From contig JAAEQC010000122.1 in the NCBI GenBank assembly GCA_024231905.1, positions 1 to 43,694 of the forward strand: a stretch of DNA of 43,694 nt. Direction: 5' to 3'. A model generated the notes under the pieces. It searched no databases. It saw only the letters and a program-made list of their open reading frames with translations, and was not told the DNA's origin. Of the stretch, positions 7,247 through 14,971 are shown piece by piece (within the stretch, counting starts at the first letter, position 1; each line of letters starts with the position of its first letter). Source of the stretch: a bacterium. Its GTDB lineage: Bacteria > Krumholzibacteriota > Krumholzibacteriia > LZORAL124-64-63. Made by a program: the position numbers and the translations under genes.

Positions 7247-8518
7247 GTGAAGGACACGGAAACGAGGCCCCGCCAGACCGGGCAGGAGACGGCGCCGGCG
7301 ACAGCTGCCTGCTACGGGCCGTTGCTCGTGGAACCGGACCTGCCCTTCATTCGCACCATCGGCAGCCGGATCGGCGACAGCTTCACCCGCTGCATGCAGT
7401 GCGGCACTTGCGCCGCTACCTGCTCGCTCTCCCCCGAGAGTGCCGCCTTTCCCCGCAAGGAGGTGATCTGGGCGGCCTGGGGCTGGAAACAGCGGCTCCT
7501 GAGCGACGCCGATGTCTGGCTCTGCTACCAGTGCAACGACTGCTCCACCCGGTGTCCGCGGGGCGCCCATCCCGGCGACCTCCTGGCCGCCATCCGCCAG
7601 GAGTGCATCATCCACTACGCCCGGCCCGGGTTCCTGGCCCGCTGGGTCAACGACATCCGCTACATCCCGGTCCTGTTGGCCATCCCCGCGCTGGTGCTGG
7701 CGCTTGCCCTGAAGCTGCGGGACCCCCTCGACGCACTCCTGGGATTCTCCGCCCGGTCCGGCGACCGGATCGTCTACGCCTACTCCAGTCCGTTTCCCCA
7801 CTGGTTGATCAACGGCGTCTTCTTCCTGGCCCTGCTGCTGGTCCTGACGACAGTGGTCTTCAGCATCCGCCGCTTCTGGCGGCACATGAAGTGCTCCCTG
7901 GAGAAGGACTTCGGCCTGAAGCAGGTCCGGGGCGTGTGGCCGAGTCTCGGGGCCACGGTGAAGAACATCTTCGCCCATCACAACTTCTCCGGTTGTACCA
8001 CGGCCCACATCCGGTACCTGTCCCACCCCCTGACCTTCTTCGGATTCCTGGCCCTGTCGGCGGTCACGATCTGGGTGATCACCGCGGGTATCAATCCGCT
8101 GATCAAAGGGGAGTTCATCTATCCCTTCGCCTTCTGGAGCCCGTGGAAGGTCCTGGCCAACCTGGGGGGGCTGGCCGTGGCCGCCGGTTGCGTCCTCACC
8201 ATCCGCGAGCGGCTCTTCGGCACCGCCTACAACACGGCCGGCAACTACTACGACTGGTCGTTCCTGATCACCCTGATCCTGGTGGCGCTGACCGGGTTCG
8301 CCACGGAGGTGCTCCACTACTTCCGCATGGAACCCCACCGGCACGTCATGTACTTCGGCCACCTGGTCTTCGTCTTCGCACTCCTGGTGTACATGCCCTA
8401 CTCCAAGTTCGCCCACATCTTCTACCGCACCACGGCGCTGGTCCTGGCCGAGAGCTTCGGTCGCAAGAAAGGCGTGCCGCCCCTGGGCGACGGGCCCAGA
8501 GGGGGGGCGGCGCCATGA
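7247..8518 (+). CDS. qmoC: QmoC-like HdrC/cytochrome b fusion (paralog 1)
   Basis: The 423-residue protein has an HdrC-like N-terminal half with two intact ferredoxin motifs (CMQCGTCAATCSL and CYQCNDCSTRCPRG). A C-terminal half with about six membrane segments resembles the NarI/HdrE-type cytochrome b of QmoC, with histidines such as LHYFRMEPHRHVMYFGHL and PYSKFAHIFYRT near the end. It should connect the menaquinone pool to the QmoAB-type flavoproteins. The start is GTG at 7247 with GGGAG seven bases upstream. The stop overlaps the dsrJ start (ATGA), a strong sign that the downstream DsrJOP-type subunits belong to the same complex. Sequence divergence from the QmoC at 39005 is clear, so it is not a recent duplicate. 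Confidence 0.85.
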   Translation: MKDTETRPRQTGQETAPATAACYGPLLVEPDLPFIRTIGSRIGDSFTRCMQCGTCAATCSLSPESAAFPRKEVIWAAWGWKQRLLSDADVWLCYQCNDCSTRCPRGAHPGDLLAAIRQECIIHYARPGFLARWVNDIRYIPVLLAIPALVLALALKLRDPLDALLGFSARSGDRIVYAYSSPFPHWLINGVFFLALLLVLTTVVFSIRRFWRHMKCSLEKDFGLKQVRGVWPSLGATVKNIFAHHNFSGCTTAHIRYLSHPLTFFGFLALSAVTIWVITAGINPLIKGEFIYPFAFWSPWKVLANLGGLAVAAGCVLTIRERLFGTAYNTAGNYYDWSFLITLILVALTGFATEVLHYFRMEPHRHVMYFGHLVFVFALLVYMPYSKFAHIFYRTTALVLAESFGRKKGVPPLGDGPRGGAAP

Positions 8519-8931
8519 GCGGCGACAGGAAATCCCCGTTGGACGGGAACCTGGTCAAGGTCGTCTTCCCTTTGCTGGTCATCCTGGCGCCCCTGGGGCT
8601 GAGCGTCATCGGCGCCGTCTCCGCCGGGGATCCGGGCGCGGAGGAGCCTTTCTTGGAACTGCCGCCTGAGCCCAACGAGGGCTGCGTCCGCGACGCGGAG
8701 TTCATGCGCTTCCACCACTGGGAACTGTTGCGCGAGGTTCGCGACCAGGTAGTCCGTGGCGGGGGACGCCACGAGATCAGCCTGGACCGGTGCCGCAGCT
8801 GCCATCCCAGCCGGGAACGATTCTGCAGCCGCTGCCACGAAGCGGTCAGCCTGCAGCCGGACTGCTTCGGCTGCCACTACTACCCGGCGGACCCCGCGGC
8901 CGCGGTGGACCACGCACGGGCCGGGAGGTGA
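8515..8931 (+). CDS. dsrJ: DsrJ-like triheme cytochrome c (paralog 1)
   Basis: The 138-residue protein has an N-terminal membrane anchor or uncleaved signal (about 12-34) and three c-type haem motifs, CRSCH, CSRCH and CFGCH, in its C-terminal third. The segment GCVRDAEFMRFHHWELL matches the DsrJ region that holds the conserved cysteine known as an axial haem ligand in this family, followed by MRxxH. DsrJ acts on the periplasmic side and receives or donates electrons across the membrane. The start overlaps the qmoC-like stop by four bases. The copy at 21466-21858 in the main dsr operon has the same architecture but differs throughout. A dsrJ outside a dsrMK context is unusual. Confidence 0.85.
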   Translation: MSGDRKSPLDGNLVKVVFPLLVILAPLGLSVIGAVSAGDPGAEEPFLELPPEPNEGCVRDAEFMRFHHWELLREVRDQVVRGGGRHEISLDRCRSCHPSRERFCSRCHEAVSLQPDCFGCHYYPADPAAAVDHARAGR

Positions 8932-8936
8932 CGGTC

Positions 8937-9656
8937 ATGGATCGCAGGAAATTCCTGAAAACCGGCGGCCGGTTCCTGGCGGCCACGCCCTTCGCCTGTG
9001 ACCTGCTGGTGGCGTCGGTCGCGTCGGCGTCCGGGCCGGGCGCGGGCCGCTGGGGCATGGTCATCGACCTGCGCCGCTGCCCCGAGGGCTGCGACGCCTG
9101 CGTGAAGGCGTGCCGGCGGGAGAACAACGTGGCCGAGCACGGCGACCCGCGTTGGGACGTCCACTGGATCCGGCAGGTGGAGATCCGGCCCCACGGCCAG
9201 GAGGACGCTCCGACGCGGACAGTGCCCCTGCTCTGCAACCACTGCGAGCGCCCGCCCTGCGCCCAGGTGTGTCCGGTGCGGGCCACCTACCAGCGCGACG
9301 ACGGCATCGTCATCGTCGACCACCACCGCTGCATCGGTTGCCGCTACTGCCTGATCGCCTGCCCCTACAACGCCCGGTTCTTCAACTATCGGGAGAACGA
9401 GGCCTGGCCCAACAAGGACTACCCCAAGCGCTCCCACGGCGTGGCCGAGTCCTGCCATCTCTGCGCCCACCGGCTCGACCAGGGGCGCCTGCCGGCCTGC
9501 ATGGAGGCCTGCCGGGACGCCGGGGCCGGGGCCATCGTCGTCGGCGACCTGGACAACCCGGAAAGCGAGATCTCCCGGTTGATCGCCGCCAATTCCGTCA
9601 AGCGGATCAGGGAGGACCTGGGCACCGGGCCCAAGGTCCACTACATCGGGCTCTAG
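8937..9656 (+). CDS. dsrO: DsrO-like periplasmic Fe-S protein (paralog 1)
   Basis: The 239-residue protein opens with a Tat signal (DRRKFLKTGGRFLAA), consistent with folded export to the periplasm. Four complete [4Fe-4S] motifs follow: CPEGCDACVKAC, CNHCERPPCAQVC, CIGCRYCLIAC, and CHLC paired with CMEAC. This is the DsrO/HmcB/NrfC ferredoxin architecture. It would wire the DsrJ-like cytochrome to the NrfD-type membrane partner encoded next. The ATG at 8937 follows the dsrJ stop by five bases, with GGGAGG upstream. All cluster ligands are intact, in contrast to the depleted QmoA/B copies of this operon. Confidence 0.9.
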   Translation: MDRRKFLKTGGRFLAATPFACDLLVASVASASGPGAGRWGMVIDLRRCPEGCDACVKACRRENNVAEHGDPRWDVHWIRQVEIRPHGQEDAPTRTVPLLCNHCERPPCAQVCPVRATYQRDDGIVIVDHHRCIGCRYCLIACPYNARFFNYRENEAWPNKDYPKRSHGVAESCHLCAHRLDQGRLPACMEACRDAGAGAIVVGDLDNPESEISRLIAANSVKRIREDLGTGPKVHYIGL

Positions 9657-9666
9657 GAGCGTGGCC

Positions 9667-10920
9667 ATGGAAATCCTCTACCAACCCCTGGACGGCCGGT
9701 CGCGGGGCTACTACGCGCTCCTGACGGTACTACTGGCCTTCGTGGCCGCGGGTTTCGCCGCCACTTTCTACCTGGTTGTCCATGGGCTCCACAACTCGGG
9801 CATGACCAACCGCATCCCCTGGGGACTGCAGATCGTCATGGCCATCTTCTACATTGGATTGTCGGCGGGCTCGCTGGTGGTGTCGGGCCTGTACGGCATC
9901 TTCGGCAAGCTGGAGTACAAGCCCTTCGCGCGGTTGGCGGCCTTCCTGGCCATGCTCTTTCTGGTGGCGGGCCTGCTGTCCATCGTCACGGACCAGGGCC
10001 GGATCGACCGGGTCTTCGTGGAGCCCTTCTCCCACGTCAACCCCTCGTCCATGTTCTCCATCAATCCGGCCCTCTACATGGGCCACATCATGATCTGCAT
10101 CTTCTACCTGTGGGCACTCTTCAAGGAGAAGGGACGCCTGACCAAGGTGGCCTCGGTGGTGGTCGTGCTGTGGGCCCTGTGCGTGCACACGGGGACGGGC
10201 GCCATCTTTGCCTTCACGCCGCGGGAGTTGTACAACACGGCCCTGCTGCCGCCCAGCTTCGTGGCGGCGGCCCTGTCGTCGGGGGCGGCTCTCATGATCA
10301 TCGTGCTGACGTCCCTGTTCCGGGTCACCAAGCGGCACCTGGACATGGCGCTGGTCATCTGGCTGGGGCGGCTCCTGGCGGTGTTCATCGTGGTGGCCCT
10401 GTACGTCATCCTCATCGAGAACGCCCACCGCTTCTACCAGATCGAGTCCCGCGAGGCCACGACCTACTACCTGTTCAAGGGCTACCACGCCTGGCTCTTC
10501 TGGGGGGGGTTGATCGGAGTGGGCTCGGTGGTGCCGGCGGTGCTGCTCTTCCGCCGTCGCACGGGCACCTCGGTTCGCTGGATCGTGTTCGCGTCGGCGC
10601 TGGTGGTGGTCGGCGTGGTCTGCGAGCGGTATCTCATCGTGTTGCCGGGACTGGAGTATCCGCCGGAGTTGCTGCCGGGCATGGAGATCGTCCGTTCGGC
10701 CCTGGACGAGGGGATCGTCGCCTACGTCATCAGTCCGCTGGAGATCCTGCAGGCCCTCGGGGTGCTGAGTCTGATCGGCTTCATCTTCGTGCTGGGCCTG
10801 AAGTACCTGCCCCTGTTGCCGACCGAGGCGCGGGCCCATGGCGAGTCCCAGATGCTCAAGCATCTGATCGCCGAGGCCAAGGCGGAGAGTGCGGAGAAGG
10901 CTACGGGTTCGTCGGTCTGA
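9667..10920 (+). CDS. dsrP: DsrP/NrfD-type integral membrane protein (paralog 1)
   Basis: This 417-residue, strongly hydrophobic protein of the NrfD/PsrC family has about ten predicted membrane segments and the hydrophilic C-terminal tail typical of DsrP. NrfD proteins bind quinone and partner with DsrO-type ferredoxins. Family-like segments include GMTNRIPWGLQIVMAIFYIG and SINPALYMGHIMI. I chose the ATG at 9667 because AGGAG lies seven bases upstream; the in-frame GTG at 9661 is too close to that site. It is the last gene of the hybrid operon, 10 bases after dsrO, and ends 30 bases from the convergent methyltransferase without a clear terminator. Co-location with qmoABC-type genes suggests two possible quinone sites (QmoC-like and DsrP-like) in one complex. 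Confidence 0.88.
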   Translation: MEILYQPLDGRSRGYYALLTVLLAFVAAGFAATFYLVVHGLHNSGMTNRIPWGLQIVMAIFYIGLSAGSLVVSGLYGIFGKLEYKPFARLAAFLAMLFLVAGLLSIVTDQGRIDRVFVEPFSHVNPSSMFSINPALYMGHIMICIFYLWALFKEKGRLTKVASVVVVLWALCVHTGTGAIFAFTPRELYNTALLPPSFVAAALSSGAALMIIVLTSLFRVTKRHLDMALVIWLGRLLAVFIVVALYVILIENAHRFYQIESREATTYYLFKGYHAWLFWGGLIGVGSVVPAVLLFRRRTGTSVRWIVFASALVVVGVVCERYLIVLPGLEYPPELLPGMEIVRSALDEGIVAYVISPLEILQALGVLSLIGFIFVLGLKYLPLLPTEARAHGESQMLKHLIAEAKAESAEKATGSSV

Positions 10921-10950
10921 CCTTGCCGGCGAGGGGCCGGGAGCGGGGGA

Positions 10951-11739
10951 TCACGCCTGCGGTGGGCGGTGCCGTCCGTTGCTGTAACAGGTGAGGTGGC
11001 CGTCGCCGTAGATGGTCTCGAATTCGGATCCCAGGAAATCCCGCAGACAGTCGGCGATGCTGAAGATCACCACTTGGCCCGGCGCCGCGGCCAGGGCGGC
11101 GGCGAAGCGCTCGTAGAAGAGGCGGCCCTCGCCTTTCGGCTTCACCGGGCGGTAGAGGTAGATGAAGTCCAGGCCGTGGGGCGGGTGATCGAGCACGTCG
11201 CCGACGATCCACTCGACTCGGTTGTCCGGAATGCCCAGCCACGTCTGCAGTATCCGTCCGGCCTCGACCATGCGGCTGGAGAGTTCGATCTGCACCGTGC
11301 GGGCGTGGGGGTAGAGCTTCATCAACAGGAGGCCCTGGAGTCCGTTGCCTGCCCCGTAATCGGCGCTCACGGTCGTCGGCCCCAGATGCTCCCCGGCCTT
11401 GAGGACCGGTGACAGCCCGCCGGCGTGGCACCAGTAGCCGCCCACTTCGTCCATGCGTGCCCGTTCGTCCGGGGTGTAGGGCGCCTCGTAGCCGTGGACG
11501 TGGCAGTACAGTTCCAGGAACGATTCCTCGAGGGGGTCCGGCCGGCCGGCGGCGATGGCCCCGCGGAAACGCACCTGCAGGTCCACGAAATCGGGCCACA
11601 GGCCCAACGGATCCGGCGGCGGCGGCAGGGTCGCGAAGAGGGCCATGAGGGTCGCCAGCCGCTCGCATTCCCGGGCCGGACGGTCGTCGTCCGCCATGAG
11701 GCGCAAGAGGTTGGCTGCCAGGTCGCGGGGGTCGTTCAT
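10951..11739 (-). CDS. class I SAM-dependent methyltransferase-like protein
   Basis: The 262-residue protein is soluble. It shows a class I methyltransferase core: VSADYGAGNGLQG (motif I, SAM binding), then VQIELSSRMVE (acidic end of strand 2), RVEWIVGDVLD and LDFIYLYRPVKPKGEG with the proline-rich post-strand-4 region. The helical N-terminal third is unlike common families. The start is taken at 11739, where the protein begins MNDPRDLAANLL; the upstream in-frame extension is arginine/proline-rich and unlikely to be coding. The substrate is unknown. It lies between two sulfur blocks but in a different orientation from its neighbours, so I infer no pathway link. Confidence 0.72.
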   Translation of the reverse strand: MNDPRDLAANLLRLMADDDRPARECERLATLMALFATLPPPPDPLGLWPDFVDLQVRFRGAIAAGRPDPLEESFLELYCHVHGYEAPYTPDERARMDEVGGYWCHAGGLSPVLKAGEHLGPTTVSADYGAGNGLQGLLLMKLYPHARTVQIELSSRMVEAGRILQTWLGIPDNRVEWIVGDVLDHPPHGLDFIYLYRPVKPKGEGRLFYERFAAALAAAPGQVVIFSIADCLRDFLGSEFETIYGDGHLTCYSNGRHRPPQA

Positions 11740-11893
11740 GGACCGCTTTCTTTCATGTATCGGTGCCCGTAGCCGGTTGTGCCGACAAGCATAGGGCGGA
11801 GTGGCGGGACCGTCCACCGCCGACCTGGCTGCAGGGTGCGGACCAGGGGGCGCCCCGCCGCCGTGAGCCCGACGAATTCCCGCCTCCGGAATC

Positions 11894-11910
11894 TTGAAAA
11901 CCCTTTTCAA
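11894..11910. promoter_or_regulatory. inverted repeat upstream of adk
   Basis: TTGAAAACCCTTTTCAA is a perfect 7-base dyad around CCC. It sits immediately upstream of the candidate adk -35 (11914), a position that suits an activator or repressor site. Confidence 0.35.
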
Positions 11911-11913
11911 CGC

Positions 11914-11942
11914 TTGAATTTACGCCGTATTTGATGCACTAT
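11914..11942 (+). promoter_or_regulatory. candidate adk promoter
   Basis: TTGAAT (11914-11919), a 17-base spacer, then CACTAT (11937-11942). It is about 90 bases before the adk ATG, in the AT-richest stretch of this gap. Confidence 0.45.
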
Positions 11943-12030
11943 AGGCGAAAGGGAATCCCCCCGCCCGTTCCGGGCCGGAAGCCCCCTTTGGCGACCCGGT
12001 CCAGAGGCTATTCGTTCAAGAGGAAAAGCC

Positions 12031-12657
12031 ATGAACATCTGCATCATCGGCCCGCAGGCCAGCGGCAAGGGTACCCAGGCGACACGCATCGCCGGGCACT
12101 ACGGCATCTTCCATTTCTCCACCGGCGACGCCCTGCGCGCCGAGGTGAAGAGCGGATCCGAGCTGGGCCGGGAACTGGCGGCGGTCATGAACGCCGGCAA
12201 GCTGGTCAGCGACGAACTCATCTACGGCATCGTCAAGAAGACCGCCGGCGAACACCCGGAGGGGATCCTCCTGGACGGTTACCCGCGCACGGTGCACCAG
12301 GGCGAGATGATGAAGGACGAGCTGAAGATCGACGCCGTGATCGAGATCGCCATCGCCGACGAGACGTGCGTGGCGCGTATCAGCAGCCGTTACATGTGCA
12401 GCGATTGCGGCCGCGGCTACAACACCGTGAGCCTGCCGCCCAAGAACGAGGGCGTGTGCGACGACGACGGCGCGGCGTTGGTGCAGCGCGAGGACGACAA
12501 ACCCAAGGCCGTGCTCAAGCGCCTGGCCCTCTACCACGAGGCCACGGCCCCGGTCATCGAGTTCTATCGGGCGGCCGGCGTACCGGTGCACAAGGTCGAC
12601 GGCGAGCAGTCCATCGACGAGGTCTTCGCCGCGGCCAAGCAGGCCATCGGCGGCTGA
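12031..12657 (+). CDS. adk: adenylate kinase
   Basis: The 208-residue protein is a long-type adenylate kinase (AMP + ATP = 2 ADP). It shows the P-loop GPQASGKGTQA at the N-terminus, FSTGDALRAEV (AMP binding), LLDGYPRT, and a LID with a zinc-type ligand set: CSDCGRGYN paired with VCDDDG (three Cys and one Asp). The ATG at 12031 has AGGAAAAG upstream. In sulfate reducers adenylate kinase recycles the AMP released by APS reductase, at the cost of the ATP used by Sat. Its position inside the sulfur island fits that job, although it could equally be the general housekeeping enzyme. A CCGGCGCC/GGCGCCGG hairpin (12670-12690) follows the stop. Confidence 0.95.
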   Translation: MNICIIGPQASGKGTQATRIAGHYGIFHFSTGDALRAEVKSGSELGRELAAVMNAGKLVSDELIYGIVKKTAGEHPEGILLDGYPRTVHQGEMMKDELKIDAVIEIAIADETCVARISSRYMCSDCGRGYNTVSLPPKNEGVCDDDGAALVQREDDKPKAVLKRLALYHEATAPVIEFYRAAGVPVHKVDGEQSIDEVFAAAKQAIGG

Positions 12658-12786
12658 CGAGTGTTTCAGCCGGCGCCCGCAAGGCGCCGGGCCGTCGCGG
12701 GGCGGCATTCCATTACAGACGAAGGGGTCGCGTTCGTCGCGGAACCGGCCTGCCAATCGCAGCCCAACCAGGAGAGGTGCGGAACC

Positions 12787-13233
12787 ATGGCTAGAGAATC
12801 GGGCAAGGAGATCCAGGAGCGGCTGATCCAGAAGATGCGGACCTGGCAGAAGATCGAGGACACATCCGTGAGTTCGACCGCCAAGATCATGGAGAAGTCC
12901 GACAACCCCATCATCAAGATGGTCATGGAGATCATCCACAACGATTCCAAGATGCACTATCGGGTGCAGGACATGATCGCCAACAGCCTGGAGAAGGAAG
13001 CGATCACCATGACGCCCGACGACCTGGGCCAGGTCTGGTCGAGCATCGAGAAGCACATCGAGATGGAGACCCAGATGGTGTCCTACGTGGAGGAGACCCT
13101 GAGTGAGATCGAGGGCCGCAGGATGCTGACCCAGGAGTACCTGTTGCGGTACCTGAAGGCCGACGAGATGAAGCACGACGCCCTGCTGTCGCTGCTCGAG
13201 TCGGTCAAGAAGGGCATGTACCCCTACGCCTAG
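12787..13233 (+). CDS. ferritin-like four-helix protein
   Basis: The 148-residue, almost wholly helical protein is rich in Glu, Lys, Met and His. The spacing of IIHNDSKMH, IEKHIEMETQMV and YLKADEMKHDALL (an ExxH motif) resembles the ferritin-like/rubrerythrin diiron fold, but I cannot place all six iron ligands, so metal binding is uncertain. I do not recognise the family beyond this. The start ATG at 12787 has GGAGAGG just upstream. It lies 129 bases downstream of adk and is followed by a strong terminator. A role in oxidative protection or iron handling is only a guess from the fold. Confidence 0.6.
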   Translation: MARESGKEIQERLIQKMRTWQKIEDTSVSSTAKIMEKSDNPIIKMVMEIIHNDSKMHYRVQDMIANSLEKEAITMTPDDLGQVWSSIEKHIEMETQMVSYVEETLSEIEGRRMLTQEYLLRYLKADEMKHDALLSLLESVKKGMYPYA

Positions 13234-13266
13234 TGCGAGCGGGCGCCCATCGCTCCCTGACAAGAG

Positions 13267-13296
13267 AAAGCCCCCGGCCGGCAGGCCGGGGGCTTT
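13267..13296. terminator. bidirectional intrinsic terminator
   Basis: A 13-bp perfect stem (AAAGCCCCCGGCC/GGCCGGGGGCTTT) with loop GGCA lies between the convergent ferritin-like gene and the end of the dsr superoperon. A-rich and T-rich flanks on each strand let it serve both directions. Confidence 0.85.
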
Positions 13297-13323
13297 CGCG
13301 TGCGCGGTGGCGGCGGCCGACGC

Positions 13324-14970
13324 CTAGTGCCACTCCCAGTCGATGAAGTCGGGCTTGGCGTCGACCATGGCGTTCACCATCAGCTCCACCAGGCCGCCGT
13401 AGTGGATGCCCGCCTTTTCCCAGGCGTCGTAGTGGCTGATGATGTCCCGGATCTGGCCCTTGCAGTTGGAGCAGGGGGCGCAGACGTACTTCGGATTCTC
13501 CTTGGTCATCTCCTCGTCGCCGAAGGCCTCGAGGATCTGGCGGAATTTCCGGCGGCCGGAGAAGCGGTGCCGCCACTCGGAGAAGTTATGGCCGGACATG
13601 ATGGCGAAGCCCGAACCGCCGCCGCAGCAGTAGTTCTCCACGCCGTGGGGGGCCATCTCCCGGAATCGTTCTGCCGGTACGATGGCCTCGATGATTTCGC
13701 GCTGGGGCTGAATGATGCCCATCAGGCGGGTCATGTTGCAGGGATCGTGCAGGGTGACCGGGAAGTCGTTCCGACTCTTGTCGAACTTGATCTTACCGGA
13801 GCGCACGATGTCCAGCAGCACGGTCATGCAACTCTCGCGCGGGATGTCGTTCAGGCCCTCGGCCAGGATCCGGTCGGCGATCACCGTCAGCGCCTTGTGG
13901 GCGTGGCCGCACTCGCCGAGGACGATCTTCTTCACGCCCAGCTTCTTGGCCGCCTGCATGTGCAACATGGCCGTGCGCGCGAACTGAACGTCGTCATACC
14001 ACACGCCGTAGTTGATACCGTCGTAGGCGGCCAGGTCGCTGGAGAGGGTCCAGCTCAGGCCCGCGGCGTTGAAGAGGGTGTGGAAGGCGCCCGGGTTCTC
14101 GGGCCAGGCCATGATCTCGCCCGCGTTGTGGATGAGCAGGATGTCCGCGCCCTCCACGTCGAACGGGGTCTCCACCTTGATGCCCGTCTTCTCCTCGGTG
14201 TCCTCGTCGATGAACTCCATGTTGTCCTTGAGCACCAGGTCGTTCATGCCCGTGGATGAGCCCACCTTCTGCTGCAGGACCGAACCGGCCTCGTGCAGTT
14301 CCTTGACCTGGATGTTCATCTCCTGGCTGGCCACCTTGCGGATCTCCCGGGCCAGCAGGGCGTTGTCCACGCCGATGGGGCAGGTCTGGGCGCAGCGCCG
14401 GCAGAGGTTGCAGCGGTAGGACAGCTCGATGAGCCGCGCCACGGCCTTCCAGTTCAGGTCGATCTCGCCGTGCACCCACTCGGACTCGCCCTTGATGTAC
14501 TTGTGGTAGATGCGGCGGAAGATCTCCGAACGGTAGGAGGGACGGTACAGTTCCGCCCCGCCGCTCTCCTCATAGATGTGGCAGGAGTCGGAGCAGGTCT
14601 GGCACTTGGCGCAGTGTTCGGCCGAGATGACCAGCGGCTTCAGGAAGATCCAGTTGTTCTCTTCCTCGAAGAGCTTCTTCATGCCCGAGAGGAACGATTT
14701 GACCAGGCGTTCCTCCTCTTCCTTGGACTCCGGCTTGGGAATGTTCACGGCGATGGTGCCGTCGAGTTCGCACTCGTACTTCTCCTTGGCCGCGTCCGTC
14801 AGGGGCGTCGGCTGCGGTTCGTCCTCGAGCTTGTCGAACGGGGGCGGCAGAGGGATCTGCTGGGAGAGGGGGATGTCGGCCAGCGGCCCACAGTCCGCCG
14901 AGATGTCGGTCAGTTCGACGAGCTGCTTGAGTTCGGCGCGGCGATCACCCGGGTGCCCTTGGTCGCTCAT
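13324..14970 (-). CDS. DsrK/TmcB/HdrD-like Fe-S protein (second copy)
   Basis: The 548-residue cytosolic protein has two ferredoxin motifs (CAKCQTCSDSCH and CNLCRRCAQTCP, roughly 148-235) and a C-terminal CCG region (LHDPCNMTRLMG, NYCCGGGSG, YVCAPCSNC). This is the HdrD-type catalytic layout that reduces disulfides through a special cubane cluster. It resembles DsrK of the main operon (21845-23494) and the TmcB/HmeD group. It differs in having a CxxC in the last motif where the main copy has CVC. The start at 14970 has GAGGAG nearby; the preceding gene ends one base upstream. With the adjoining cytochrome b-like gene it forms a two-subunit HdrDE-type module closing the superoperon. The exact subfamily is unresolved. 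Confidence 0.82.
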   Translation of the reverse strand: MSDQGHPGDRRAELKQLVELTDISADCGPLADIPLSQQIPLPPPFDKLEDEPQPTPLTDAAKEKYECELDGTIAVNIPKPESKEEEERLVKSFLSGMKKLFEEENNWIFLKPLVISAEHCAKCQTCSDSCHIYEESGGAELYRPSYRSEIFRRIYHKYIKGESEWVHGEIDLNWKAVARLIELSYRCNLCRRCAQTCPIGVDNALLAREIRKVASQEMNIQVKELHEAGSVLQQKVGSSTGMNDLVLKDNMEFIDEDTEEKTGIKVETPFDVEGADILLIHNAGEIMAWPENPGAFHTLFNAAGLSWTLSSDLAAYDGINYGVWYDDVQFARTAMLHMQAAKKLGVKKIVLGECGHAHKALTVIADRILAEGLNDIPRESCMTVLLDIVRSGKIKFDKSRNDFPVTLHDPCNMTRLMGIIQPQREIIEAIVPAERFREMAPHGVENYCCGGGSGFAIMSGHNFSEWRHRFSGRRKFRQILEAFGDEEMTKENPKYVCAPCSNCKGQIRDIISHYDAWEKAGIHYGGLVELMVNAMVDAKPDFIDWEWH

Positions 14971-14971
14971 G

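Noticed and set aside
12670..12690. CCGGCGCC/GGCGCCGG hairpin after adk as terminator
   Set aside because: The stem is good but no T-run follows; noted with adk rather than called as a terminator.
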